DNA of 64,000 bases from Lichina pygmaea (lineage: Eukaryota; Ascomycota; Lichinomycetes; Lichinales; Lichinaceae): the NCBI GenBank assembly GCA_963422465.1, contig OY730171.1, positions 620,001 to 684,000 of the forward strand, written 5' to 3'. The notes beneath the pieces were generated by a model, which saw nothing but the letters and a program-made list of their open reading frames with translations, did no database searches and had not been told where the DNA came from. A program made the position numbers and the translations under genes. Of the stretch, positions 24,431 through 34,945 are shown piece after piece. Each line of letters starts with the position of its first letter. Positions within the stretch are counted from its first letter, which is position 1.

Positions 24431-24628
24431 AGCACAGATGACCTCCCCAAACAACAACGTCGTCGTGTGCTTCGTCTGTCCAGGAGTTGGACATGGATAG
24501 AACGAGAATGTCATGTGCGCCCGAGGCAACCGGCTGGTCCATGACTGCCGTGATGCAGTCTTTCTCGACCACGACGCTGACAGCGACCCAGCAGTCTATG
24601 AGTAGGGCATCGATGGGCGCTTGCCCGA
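24431..24628 (-). pseudogene. Decayed tandem copy of the HIS1 3' end
   Basis: This stretch repeats 24639-24843, the end of the HIS1 coding sequence plus its 3' flank, in direct orientation about 208 bp away. On the minus strand it reads DALLIDCWVAVSVVVEKDC, TAVMDQPVASGAHDILVLSM, SNSWTDEAHDD against the gene's NALLIDGWVAVSVMVQKNC, TVMDQLVALGAKDVLVLSIS, NSRTD-stop. By eye about four in five bases match. The original stop codon is lost, and nothing upstream of the last ~55 codons is copied, so it cannot act as a gene. It sits immediately downstream of the working copy and may form part of its 3' UTR. Confidence 0.88.
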
Positions 24629-24679
24629 CTGCCTTCGGTAGGCACAGATCACCGTACCGGCAACGGAGTAGCCGTGCGC

Positions 24680-25995
24680 TTAATCTGTCCGGGAGTTGGA
24701 GATGGACAGAACGAGAACGTCCTTTGCACCCAAGGCCACCAGCTGGTCCATGACTGTCGCTATACAGTTCTTTTGTACCATAACGCTGACAGCAACCCAG
24801 CCGTCTATGAGTAGGGCATTGGTGGTGGGCGCTCGCTTGCCGGGCGTGATGCTGACAGCTGTCTCAAGGTAATCATGCTGGATGTTGTACTGACAAAGAA
24901 CGTATTTTTGAGCAGCTTGGACCACGTGTCAGCTGTGCCAGATCTCCGGTCGTAGGGCTTGGGAGGGGAAAAGCCGTACTGATGACCCCCTTGATCCGCG
25001 CTGCGATCAAGCTGACCAGCTTCTCGTGTGGTGAATGCCTCGACTTGATCAGCACCGCACTGCTCTCGATGACAGTCCCGATGGCCTTCAAGCCTGCGGC
25101 CTTCATCGTCTCCCCAGACTCTGGGAACCAGCACGTGTAAGATTGCTTTCTCAACGACAACTGATAGCCTCTGTTGAGGATGTCGTCTCTTACGTACCAA
25201 CAAGATCCACAATGCCATCAGCCACAGCGAGCGTGCAGGCTGTCTCCACACTGCCTGAAAGGTGGATGATCTTGGTCCTGAGCTTGTCGTCTGCTGATCG
25301 GGGGTCCAACTTGGGAGCCCCGTCAGGGGTCTCGTTGGGAGCCTCATGGGGAGCCCCACTGGGAGCCCCATTGGGAACTCCGTCAGTGGCCTCTGACCGC
25401 TCGAGATCGGAGAAGAAGGCGCGCGAGAGGTTGACGAAGCTTGTCGCGACATGCTTGCCGATGAGATCTCGCACATCTGATATACCGCCCTTCTCGGGAA
25501 CCTGCACCTGCAGTTTGCATCCCCCAAACTCTAGATCTAGGAGCTCCTCCCACCCTGGGCCCTGCGAGTTCAATGTCGACGTATCGTGCTCTGCCACCTG
25601 GTCTCGGCCTGTGATGCCAATGTCGACGCGGCCCTCACCGACGAAGGTCGGGATGTCTGCCGCAGGGAGGAACACGAGCGCGACATCCAAGTTCTTGACG
25701 AGGGCGATGTCAATGCGGTGCTCTCGATTGAACTGAATATCTGACCCACGCAGAAGTTCGAGCGTGGTCTCCTGCAGTCGACCCTCTGCCGGGGGAAAGC
25801 AAGTCAGTCTCCGTGTGACTTGAGGGAGCAGCAGGAAGAACAGAGTGGAGCAGCCTTGACGGAGCACCATCCACAGATCTCCACTCACTCTTCGGAATTG
25901 CAAAAAGTAATCGGTTCTCCAAACTGAGCATGGTTGATCAGCAACAGCATTGATGTGTTCGAGGGGGGACCACAGTACTGGTTGACTAATTCCAT
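24680..25995 (-). CDS. his1: ATP phosphoribosyltransferase (first step of histidine synthesis)
   Basis: Five exons: 25995-25979 (17 nt), 25923-25889 (35 nt), 25785-25198, 25120-24980 and 24915-24680, totalling 338 residues. Joined, the start reads MELVNHLENRLLFAIPKKGR, the standard HisG beginning. Further landmarks are ALVKNLDVALVFLPAADIPT, GRVDIGITGRDQVAEHD, the hallmark DLVESGETMKAAGLKAIGTV formed across intron 3, and KGVITAQKYVLCQYNI formed across intron 4. The end NSRTD matches the family. The enzyme joins ATP and PRPP to give phosphoribosyl-ATP and is feedback-inhibited by histidine through its C-terminal domain. Oddity: around residue 190-225 there is an extra Gly/Ala/Pro/Asn-rich stretch of GAP-like repeats. 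The upstream region has a Gcn4/Cpc1-type motif. Confidence 0.95.
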
Positions 25996-26693
25996 TGTGA
26001 TGCTCCTCGTTGCGGCACTGCTTACCCAGCCGTCGATGCTTGTATGGGCGCCTAGGGGTTCAAAGATGTATTGTTGCTTCCTCAGACTATGAGAAGTGAC
26101 TACCGGTAGATGTACTTGTTTACGAGGGTACCTTGGTGGTAAGTGGGGGTGGCCGCCCGCCACTGTCGCAAGCCTCCGAAAACGGCTGATCTATTGGTCA
26201 CGTGTCCACGGCTAGTATTTTCACGTGATGGCTACAAGGAGCATCACACAAACCTACGTGGGCGATCGCATAAGTTATGAAACGGACAACTGTGTGAGAT
26301 CTGAGTTGATCTAGAGTCACGTGAAAGATGAATCTTCATGTACCTCGTACTCCCGCATCTCGGCCCCTGAATCAGCTCACGTACGTAGCACAGCCAATTA
26401 CTGAGCAGAGACCAGTGTGCTGCATTGTGCCCAGGAGACTACTCATACATACCTATGTACGTACGTATATTAGGACAGTTCTTCTCTCGTGTGACTCTAG
26501 ATGTTGCTGTGGGCGTAGACTGGCGCTCTCGCGGACTGGCTCTCTCTCCACAGGCCGCGGTCAACAGGTAGACAAGCGACCAGGCCGTGGACGATTGATT
26601 AAACTAATACATGACAGACAGACAGACGGCCAGCAGAGTAGTTTGACCAAGGAAAATGAGCAACATTCCCTGAATCACCCGTGTCTGCCTCCC

Positions 26694-26725
<32 letters not shown>

Positions 26726-26894
26726 ACCACAGCCGCTTCCGCTCTTGCCTGGAAAAAGTAGTGAGAGAAGAAGTGGTTTCTGATGAAAGCTTGGGGGCGT
26801 TTGCTGACAGAGATGACCGTTTCGAACCCCCGGACCTAATGAGATTCTCTGTTTCTCACTCGGACACACTCCCACACATACTTCAATGTCGTCG
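25996..26894. other. Intergenic: HIS1 promoter and DEF1 3' flank
   Basis: Apart from the HIS1 upstream motifs, it holds a TACGTACGTA run near 26455-26470 and a (CTG)n tract at 26697-26726 lying downstream of DEF1. No gene supported. Confidence 0.55.
26199..26323. promoter_or_regulatory. HIS1 upstream CACGTG boxes and a Gcn4-type TGACTC site
   Basis: Three CACGTG E-boxes lie at 26199-26204, 26222-26227 and 26318-26323, 204-328 bp upstream of the HIS1 start. The last overlaps GAGTCA (26314-26319), which reads TGACTC on the gene's strand, the core of the Gcn4/CPC1 cross-pathway control site. Binding is inferred from the motifs only. Confidence 0.45.
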
Positions 26895-28227
26895 CTAATG
26901 GCCGTAGTTGCCGCTCCATCCTGCTCCGCCTGCTCCTGCACCGGCGCCTCCACCAGCGCCGCCGCCGCCTCGGCCACCGCTAGGGTAGTAATTACCTCCG
27001 TAGTTGGACGGATAACCCCCATAGCCGGCCCCAGCTTGATGGTTCTGTGCGCCAGCGGCTGGATGACCACCGAGACCCCCGAGGTTGCCGTACTGCGTTG
27101 TCTGGCCCCCGTGATGCAGGTGGTGATGCGGGTTCAGAGGCGCGTGGTACCCGCCATAGCTATGCTGCGCCTGTTGCGATTGCGACGGCGCAAGGGTCGT
27201 GGCCGGCTGGTGCACGCCCGGCGCGTTGCTGCTGTGACCGGCCGCGTCGGCTCGACCGACAACGCTGTGGTTCAGGGCAGGACTAGGTCCCGCGGCGACC
27301 TTGCCGTCGCCAAACGCTTTGAGCGCCTCGTCGGCGCCGGACTGGGCGTTACCGTGATGCTGTCCCAGCGGCTGGTTGTGTCCCGGAAAGCCAGACCGGC
27401 CGAAAACGTCCGGGATCCCACCGCCAAAGGCAGCGTTTCCGCCGCCCTGCGCCTGGTTCGGCCCGGCCTGAGATGAACCGGTCCGAGCGTAGTCGTTCAC
27501 AGCGCCGGCCAAACCGGTGTCTCGGCCATGAAGCGACGCTGGTCCATACCCGCCAACGTTCACGGGCGAAGAAGAGTGCTCGTACGTGCTCTGCGGTGCG
27601 ATGCCGTAGCCCTGGCTGGGCTGGGCGTAGTGGCCAGCTTTAGCCCCGAATGGAGCGCCGTACCCCTGATTGTAGTTGTTGTACTGTCAACGTCCGATGT
27701 CAGCAGCGCCCAAGCGTACAGGAGCCAGTTTCGCCCCGTCCGATCGACTAACCGAGTTCATGTATGCGTAGTACGGGCTTGAATAGTACGGCTGTCCAAA
27801 GGGGAAGTTCGCATGTCCGGTCGCTTGGGCTTGAGCCTGAGCCTGTTGTCCGTGCATCGATTGCGACGGCTGCGGTTGACTTGCCTGCGCTTGTTGGTGC
27901 TGTTGCGCGTGCTGGCCTACGACGCTGGGGTTGGGGGTCGAGCCGCCGCTGGCCTGGGCTTCGCCGACCTGCCCGTAGCGAGACGCCGCCTGTGGGGCTT
28001 GACTCGCTGGATAGTGAGAGGAGTCCGTGATCGATTGGCCTATGCCGCTTCCAGGCCGCTGCTGGCCGGCGCTAGCCTCTTGCCCCATCTGACTGCTTTG
28101 CTGGCCGCCATACATGGCGCTGTAGTAACTCGGATACCCGGCCCTGGGCTGCTGGTCGGAGGTGTAGTACGAAGAGTAGTTGTTTAACGCAGTCGAACCA
28201 CCGACGAGAGATGCTTGCTGCGACTGT

Positions 28228-28265
<38 letters not shown>

Positions 28266-30291
28266 TTGCTGCTGTTGCTGCTGTTGCTGCTGCTGCTGCT
28301 GCTGCATTTGGTTCTGCTGTGCCTGGGCATGAGCGTGAGCATGAGTCGGATAGCCATCGTAGTGACTCTGCTGACTCTGATTCTGCGTCGCGTGTTGGCC
28401 GAAGGGATCATAGACCTTTTGCGCGGTCGAGTGCTGGTCCGGTTGGGGAGCCGACTGAGCAAACCGGTTGAACTGCCCGTACGGATGGCCGCTCGGTTGG
28501 TTGTCGGGCGCAGCTAATTGGGGTGCGGTGGGCACTTCGGCCGCCGTCGATTGCGTACCTGCTTGCGGCAGGCTCGGCGGCGGCTGCTGCTGAGGCGCGA
28601 CGGGCAAGCCTGGTGTCTGCCTGGGCGTCGGCTCTGCGTCTCTCGCCGAGCTCGCCTGGTGCGACGGCAGCGACTGATGTGGAGCAGGTGGGAGCGAAGC
28701 TACCGGATGCGCCACCGGCGAATGCTGCGGCGGCTGAGCTCTGGTCTCGGCCTCCTCCCGGTCTTCATCAACATCCTGCTCGTCGCTGACCCCGTTGAGA
28801 CCCATGCTGCCGAATTGCACGGCGGCACGATCGACCGCATGGTTGCTCGGCATGACCACGGCCTCCTGCTGATCCAAGATCCGACGCTGGAAGCTCGCCG
28901 AACGGCCCGGAGTGCCCGCCGCACGATACGCGTTCGAGGCGTAGCCACCCAGAGGAGGCCGTGGAGGGGGAAGCTGGCCGATGCCAGAATAGGGCGTACC
29001 GGCCCCGGAGGGACCAACTTGGGAAGTTGCAATCGTGCTGGCCTGCGTGTTGCTGATGGGAGGAACAGACGTATCCAAGACTTGCTCGACGTTCGACTCC
29101 GTCAGCTTGTCCTTGGATGGCTCCAGGATCACTTCTGGTTCGCTCGGTTCGGCCAGCGTGGGGGCTGGATCCGCAGGGGTGTCAATCGCATCTGTGGTAA
29201 GTGGCGGCGTTGGCGGCGGTGGAAGGGCTTCGGTCTCCGGCTCAGGCACCTCTGCTGGCGGACCGTGATCCTGGGGAGGTAGTGCTGGCGGCGGTGTGGG
29301 CTTCACAACAGGCACGGGGATAGGCTTCGCAAACATGCTGGCCCAGCTCTTCTTGGTGCCGGTCGGGATGACACCACCCTTGTTGGTCTCAGGAGCGCCA
29401 CCGGCGTCCCCTGATGTACCAGCCGCCGTCGAGGCGCTGCGGAGAGGAGTCTTGGTTGCGGCGGCACTGTCACAGCCACCGTCCGTCGGTTGAGCGGCCG
29501 TCTGAGCCGCCGCCTGAGGTTGTGTGTCATCCCAAGACCAAGCCTCGTCTGAGGTAGCAGGTTGTTTGGCGGCATCTGGGTTGCGACCGCGAGAGGCCGA
29601 GGAACGAGGCACGCGTGCCGCGGTGGAGCCCCCACGGCCACCTCTGCCAGAGCCTCGACCGCGCTCGCCAGTCCGGGCGGCGCCATCATGGCCACCTCTA
29701 CCGGTACGTCCTCCACGCCCGGCCTGTCCAGTAGTGGTGGAGTCGTGGCCTGGGGCTGACGGATCGTGAGACCTTGAACGAGCCTTCTCTTTGGACTTCT
29801 TCTCGACCTTGCCCCACTGAGAGACGGAGCCTGTGGGCGAGCCGCCGTTAGCCATCGGGTACGCAAACGAACGACAGGGGCGAGAAGTCTCTTGGCGCAA
29901 TGACACATCCACGTGCCGTTTGAGATGCTTAGGGGCAGACTGCAACGGCGAAGGAAGAACTGAGCCCGCTGACCGCCGTACCTTCAGTTATCCGCTCGAT
30001 GGTGCTCTCCAGATCACCATCCGTTTCCTGAAGGGCGAACACCAGATCGTCGTCGGTCCAATCGGGGAAGAGCTCTCTGAGGGTCGACAGGGGGCTAGCA
30101 TATTTCTTCTTCAGTTCGCCAATCTCGCCCTCGTCTTCCACGGCCGAGAACGACTGCTGATCGGCTTTCTCCCCATTGTGCTTGTGGCGGGCTCCTCCAC
30201 GAGCACCACCTCTAGCACCGTAGCCACCGCGTGCGCCCCGGGACGAGCCTCGCCCTCGAGGGGCCGATGGTCGAGACTGTACTTCGGACAT
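26895..30291 (-). CDS. def1: Def1-type RNA polymerase II degradation factor, CUE domain
   Basis: Three exons: 30291-29982, 29830-27753 and 27683-26895, 1,058 residues. The N-terminus is an RGG-rich basic arm. A CUE ubiquitin-binding domain follows (residues about 60-104; [20 protein letters not shown], then [19 protein letters not shown]). Next is [19 protein letters not shown], a conserved Def1 element, then about 900 residues of Pro/Gln/Ser/Gly-rich disorder with an uninterrupted run of 27 Gln (28224-28304) and a Gly-rich C-terminus. Def1 recruits the Elongin-Cullin ligase to stalled Pol II so that Rpb1 is ubiquitylated and destroyed; in yeast it is processed by the proteasome to enter the nucleus. 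It diverges from bL9m across 723 bp. Confidence 0.9.
28224..28304 (-). repeat. CAG/CAA tract coding 27 glutamines in DEF1
   Basis: Mixed CAA and CAG codons, preceded by a Met codon and ended by Ser. The mixed codons suggest selection for the Gln run rather than a pure slippage tract. Confidence 0.95.
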
Positions 30292-31014
30292 GGTCGCTCA
30301 ACCGCAAGAAGTTACCAACTCGCGGCGCGGACACACGCGACCTCGTACGCGTCGTGAGATCCGGGTTCTTGCAGGTAAGGGTAGGCTAGAGCTGTGTAAA
30401 GTGAGTACTCCAACGACCAGTCGAGCTTTTGAAGTTGGCGAGGCGGCTGTGAGCGAGGCGTGGTCTCCTTGGCACGATCGTGACAGGAGGCGGTGACGAC
30501 ACGCTTGGGTGACGATAGGAAAGTGCGCCCCTTCGGGCCTGAGAGGCGAGAGTGAAGTAAGATGACTCTCAACTGCGGAGGCCAGAGCCCATCGATAGAT
30601 CCGGAGGGCAGTCACTCGGTTCCAGCAGCTGGTGAGGTGTCGGTTTCCAGAGGCTTCAAGCGGAAGGCGGGAAGACGGGGATGAGCATGGATGAAGAAAC
30701 ACCGACGGAGAGCCAAAAAGGTGACGGGACAAAAACGCGACGCTTGAGGCGGCTGCCGTGAGGAATATAGACGGATCTGAAGTGATACGACCACGTGATG
30801 TGTATCTTGTCGCGAGGTGCTCGGAAACTCGCATATGAACGCTTACTTAATGAAGTACTACTTTTGCTATTTATCATTCTCGCGAAAGTGAGGGAAGGGC
30901 CGAAGGGGAGTGTACCGCCTAACGTCACGTGCTGGGTCTCGTGCAAAGATACTCATAGGTGTTGCAGATACACAGAGTCAGCCGGATCGACTGGGTCTCG
31001 ACTCCTGGTTCGCA
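30292..31014. promoter_or_regulatory. Divergent promoter region, DEF1 / bL9m
   Basis: Spacer of 723 bp between two divergent starts. CACGTG motifs occur at about 30793 and 30925. Open frames inside (for example minus 30298-30834) lack motifs. Confidence 0.5.
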
Positions 31015-31904
31015 ATGACGAGCCCATGGCCATCATTCACAATGCTGCCCTATTGCAGGCATTGCATAAGGAGATGGGTGCAACGTCCTAGCCGAGACCT
31101 GCTGGAGCACCAGCACCAGCAGCAAGTTCGCGGCAAGAAGAAGCTCCACAAGCCGTCCTCGATGCTGAACGTTCGATTGCTGCAGGATGTGGTCAGGTAC
31201 GGCCAGAAGGGTGAGTGCATAGGCAGTTGTCAGCAGGTCGCATCGCCTCGTCGTCTCTAATCCAGCCGCAGGAGCTATCGTGCCCGTTGCGGCTGGTCGT
31301 ATGCGCAACGAATGGTATCCGCGGCGAATTGCAGGGTACATGACCCAAACGCAATTGGGGAAGCTGAATCTGGAGAAGAACCACGTGTTCGAACGGGACT
31401 TTGGCTTCGGAATCGCCAGCGAAGAAGCCCCTGCGAAACATGACGCCGTCTCTGTCCCGGTCCAGAAACTGGCTGTACGCATGGCGTCTCACCTTTGTGG
31501 CCGTTGAGATGGGCTGCTGACCGTTATGACAGACGCGGCACGTCCTCAATCTGCTAGCGGACCATATCCCTCCAGTCATCGACTTCCACCGGACGCCCAT
31601 CGCCCAGGGGGCGCCCCTCTCCGAAAAGCCGGACAGTACACCCAGCCCACCCAGAGAGATTTTCGGCTCGGTGTCCTCGAACGACGTAGCTCAGACGATC
31701 AAGACTCTGCTGGCCGTGGACCCGCGGGCGTCGCGGATACCGATACAGGCCGATGATATCAGCTTCGACACCGATCAGGCGGAGGAGGGCAGGCGAGTGA
31801 AGCAGCTCGGCGCGTTTGATGTTTCGATCCGTGTCGACGATCAGGCGGTAAAGAGGACGATCAGGGTCGTGGCTTCGAGCCTTGCGTCGTCAGCAAATAC
31901 ATAA
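31015..31904 (+). CDS. mrpl50: Mitochondrial large-subunit ribosomal protein bL9m
   Basis: Exons 31015-31210, 31272-31474 and 31533-31904, 256 residues. The N-terminus is presequence-like, with CRHCIRRWVQRPSRD and then QVRGKKKLHKPS. The L9 signature spans intron 1: VRLLQDVVRYGQKG joined to AIVPVAAGRMRNEWYPRRIA. Then come GYMTQTQLGKLNLEKNHVFE, HVLNLLADHIPPVIDFHRTP and a C-terminal domain ending IRVVASS. It belongs to the 54S subunit of the mitochondrial ribosome. Intron 2 uses a GTACGC donor and closes in phase 0. The start at 31015 is the first Met of this frame that leaves a plausible targeting peptide; an upstream in-frame Met at 30910 is less likely. Confidence 0.88.
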
Positions 31905-33939
31905 GGGCGAGACCTTGAGATCTATACCATCATGTGAATTTCCTGAAGTCAGGTTCACCGTCGTAGACACGGCCAGCGTCTTGTTGCTCCTCCTCACGCA
32001 AGACCCAAAGCCCGTCCAGGGAGATGTCAGGCCGCAGTCTGTTCCCTGTATCCAGCACTTCAGGAAATGGCAAATCAACACCCGCATGGGCCGATGTCCT
32101 TCCCCTTCATTCTCCGAGCATGATACGCAGTCATGACCCCGACAACGACGAGAGGCTGTGAGCTACACACCCCACCAACCATGTGATTCCATGCCCATCC
32201 CTGTATTCCGTACAGTACATACGGCACATGCTGTTTCTGTATGAAAAGCCGGGCTCCATGGATGATCTGGCGCTAAGCAATACGTGATCGATACGGAGAT
32301 AAACCTCAGGCAAGCTCTGTCCCAGGAGCACGCTGACAAGAGATAGGCATGGAAAACAGCATGAGCATTTGACTGTGCCATCCAACCCAGTCCAAATCCA
32401 TCTATCTGGGGCAGAGAGATGATTGTTTCCAACAGAAAAGGACATGGAAGAGGAAAGATGACAAGCGAGGGCAGGATCAACAAGGATCTGGTTCCTGAGC
32501 TATTGTTCTGCCCTCTCACGACGCTCATCAAACCCTGCGAAACCCCACACAGATTGATCAGTCCAACCTCTACGTACTGTCTCTCCCACATGTACATACA
32601 GAGAGCAAAGGTGTGCTTGCGTGTGTATGTATGTATGTATCTATGAGAAATTGAAGACCAAGAACCCAGTCCTGTCTTCACAGCAAAATCCCATCTAGTC
32701 CGCATTTGCCATCAGAGAGTGCCTCTGCCGTAGCCGTAGCAGTTGTTTGATTAGAAATCCAACCTTGAGCTGGCAGCTCTCAACAGCAGGCGTTATAGTA
32801 GCAGCAGCAGCGATAGTAAGCAAGTATCACAAAAGCGTTGGTCTGCTATTCATTTGATTGGATATGACAGAGGGGAAGTGAGAACGGAGGGAGAGAAGGG
32901 GAGGAGAATAGGAAAAGGTAAACGAGGAACAAGACATGTACAGTTACTAGATTGCTGTATTTGATCAGGCTCAAATTTCTAGTGGGCGTGTGATAGATAT
33001 GCCGGAGATGATTGACACAGCTGTGTGTATGTTTGTGTTACTGACAGTCCTTCTTGTTGTTGCCCTCTCATCTTGATCCTTGAAGTGGGGGGCTGGACAA
33101 GCAAGAGCAGCCACGTGGAGAGAAAAAGGAAACGGGGCAACAGACAAAGGACTTCTCGTTCGAGAGCGTAGAGCTGGGCGAGAATGAGTTGATGAAAGGG
33201 CGCTGTTTTTCTTTCCCCCGTGGTACCACCACTCCTGTGGTCGTACTGTACGTGCAAAATAACCCATCCTGTGCTGAGAAAAGTTTTGTATGCTCTGACC
33301 ACTGCGACCCTCACGCTATCCAGTCTTGCACCATCCACCTTGTCACTGTGCCACCCTCCTGCCTAGCCACCCGTAAGGATATTGATGGTGAGAGAGGTTG
33401 GGAGCGAGGCAGCCGTTCCAGAAGAGAACAAAAGAAAAGGAGAAACAGCTGAAGACAGCCGAGCACAAAACCCTTCCCGGTGGGGAAGAAGACGAAGGAA
33501 GAGCCCTGACAACACAACAACGAGAGAAAGGAAACAGTACAGAAGACAGAAACCAGGAAACAAGAAGAAACAGCCACCCATCCCCGAATATCAGTCTTGT
33601 TCTCTCTACTGCCTTCAGGTGGGTCGGGGGCCCGGGGAGGGGGGCCTCACGAAACCAAGAACCACGAACCGATCGATAAAACATAGAGAAACAGAACCCA
33701 ATTTTCAGTCTTGACGGATCATGACGGGTCTTGGTTCATTGACGACAGAACGTAAAATTTACACGACAGGCAGAGCGGGATGATGGGATTGACGAAGGGA
33801 TTGAGGATGATGAGAAGGGCAAATGGAACGATGATAGGAATGATGGGATAACTATAAGGGATAAGGGATGGGGATGCAGTGAAAGACAGGAAGGAGAGCG
33901 AGAGAAACCAAGAAGTTGAGAAGAGGAAGAAAAAAAAAA
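31905..33939. other. Long intergenic stretch, nothing supported
   Basis: Two kilobases between two convergent genes. Open frames of up to 180 codons (minus 32163-32705) occur but have no motif, and they overlap frames of similar quality on both strands. A (GTAT)n run lies near 32623-32640 and a poly-A/purine tract near 33930-33945. The length could hold long 3' UTRs or a non-coding RNA, but I see no direct sign of either. Confidence 0.45.
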
Positions 33940-34945
33940 TCACTTGGTTCCCTCAGTCTTCGAGCGTGTGCGGCTACCAATGTGATCGCCCTTGACCGGC
34001 GGTCGCGGCGTCGCCGTCTTGCGGGGTCGACCGGGACCCTTTTTCTTGTTGGCGGCGTCGGCCTTGGACTTCTCGGCCGGCTTGTTGTCGGCGGCAGACT
34101 TGGCTGCGGCGGCCTTGGTCGGCTTGCTCGCGGCCGATGAGGGTGCGGCCTTCTTGGCTGAGGCGGCGCCGGTGGCGGCCTTGGGTGGGCGGCCGCGCTT
34201 GCGAGGGGCAGCACCGCCGGCGCCCGTCGTCTTTTGCTTCTTCGCCGCCTTGCCGTCGTCCTCGTCGCCGTCTCCCTCTTCGGGAGCGCCGGCGCCGGCG
34301 CCGGCGGCTTCTTGCTCGGCCTCGTCGCCTTCGCCTGCGCCGGCGCCGGCGTCTTCGTCCTTGGCTGCGGCCGCGTCCCGGTCGCGCTTGTTGCTGCCTC
34401 TCTTCTTCGCGCCCGCCGTCGCCGTGTCCTTCTCGGCGGGCTTCTCGGTAGGCTCCTCGGCAGACGTCTCGGCGGGCTTTTCGGCGTCTGCCTCCTTCGC
34501 GTCGGATTCCTCGGCCTCCTTCTTGCCGTCATCGGCGCCCCCGGCCGCACCAGACTCGGCCGCACCAGCCTCGCCTTCGCCTTCCTTCTCGAGCTCGCTG
34601 GCGCGCTTGACCACGTCGTTGCCGGAGCGCGTCACGTGGACGGCCGGGTTCTCCGGCGACGCATTCTTCTTGATGCGATTGCCCTTGTTCGACCGTATCG
34701 CGAGCTCGCCCTCATCCGCCGTCTCGGCGACAGTGCCGCTGGGTTTTCCCTGACCCCATTTCCACGATACTGTATCGGCCGGAAGGGAAATCCCGAAATC
34801 GCGTCAGCAGGTGTTTGCGCCGCTCGAACAAGACCATCAACAAAACGAGACTGGAAAACACCGAGCGCGACAGAGATGCCCGCCGACGAAGCCGTAGAAG
34901 CTCAGGCTTACCCTTGTCGCCTTCTTGAATGTTTTTGTCCGCCAT
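33940..34945 (-). CDS. Hva1-TUDOR domain protein with two AT-hooks
   Basis: Two exons, 34945-34912 and 34769-33940, 287 residues. The N-terminus joined across the intron reads MADKNIQEGDKVSWKWGQGK, then PSGTVAETADEGELAIRSNK, then GNRIKKNASPENPAVHVTRS, the hypervirulence-associated (Hva1) TUDOR domain. The rest is Ala/Glu/Lys-rich and disordered, with AT-hook cores GRPPK (residues 204-208) and GRPRK (258-262) and a basic end. The AT-hooks suggest DNA binding and a nuclear location (inference). The family's biochemical role is not established. The first exon holds only 11 codons. Confidence 0.85.

Noticed and set aside
26800-26880. Minus-strand GTGTCCGAGTG...GGTTCGAAAC resembling tRNA boxes
   Set aside because: The A- and B-box-like words are there but I could not form an acceptor stem or anticodon arm; it lies in the DEF1 3' flank.
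32163-32705. 180-codon minus frame between bL9m and the Hva1 gene
   Set aside because: No motif, mixed composition, competing frames of similar length on the other strand.
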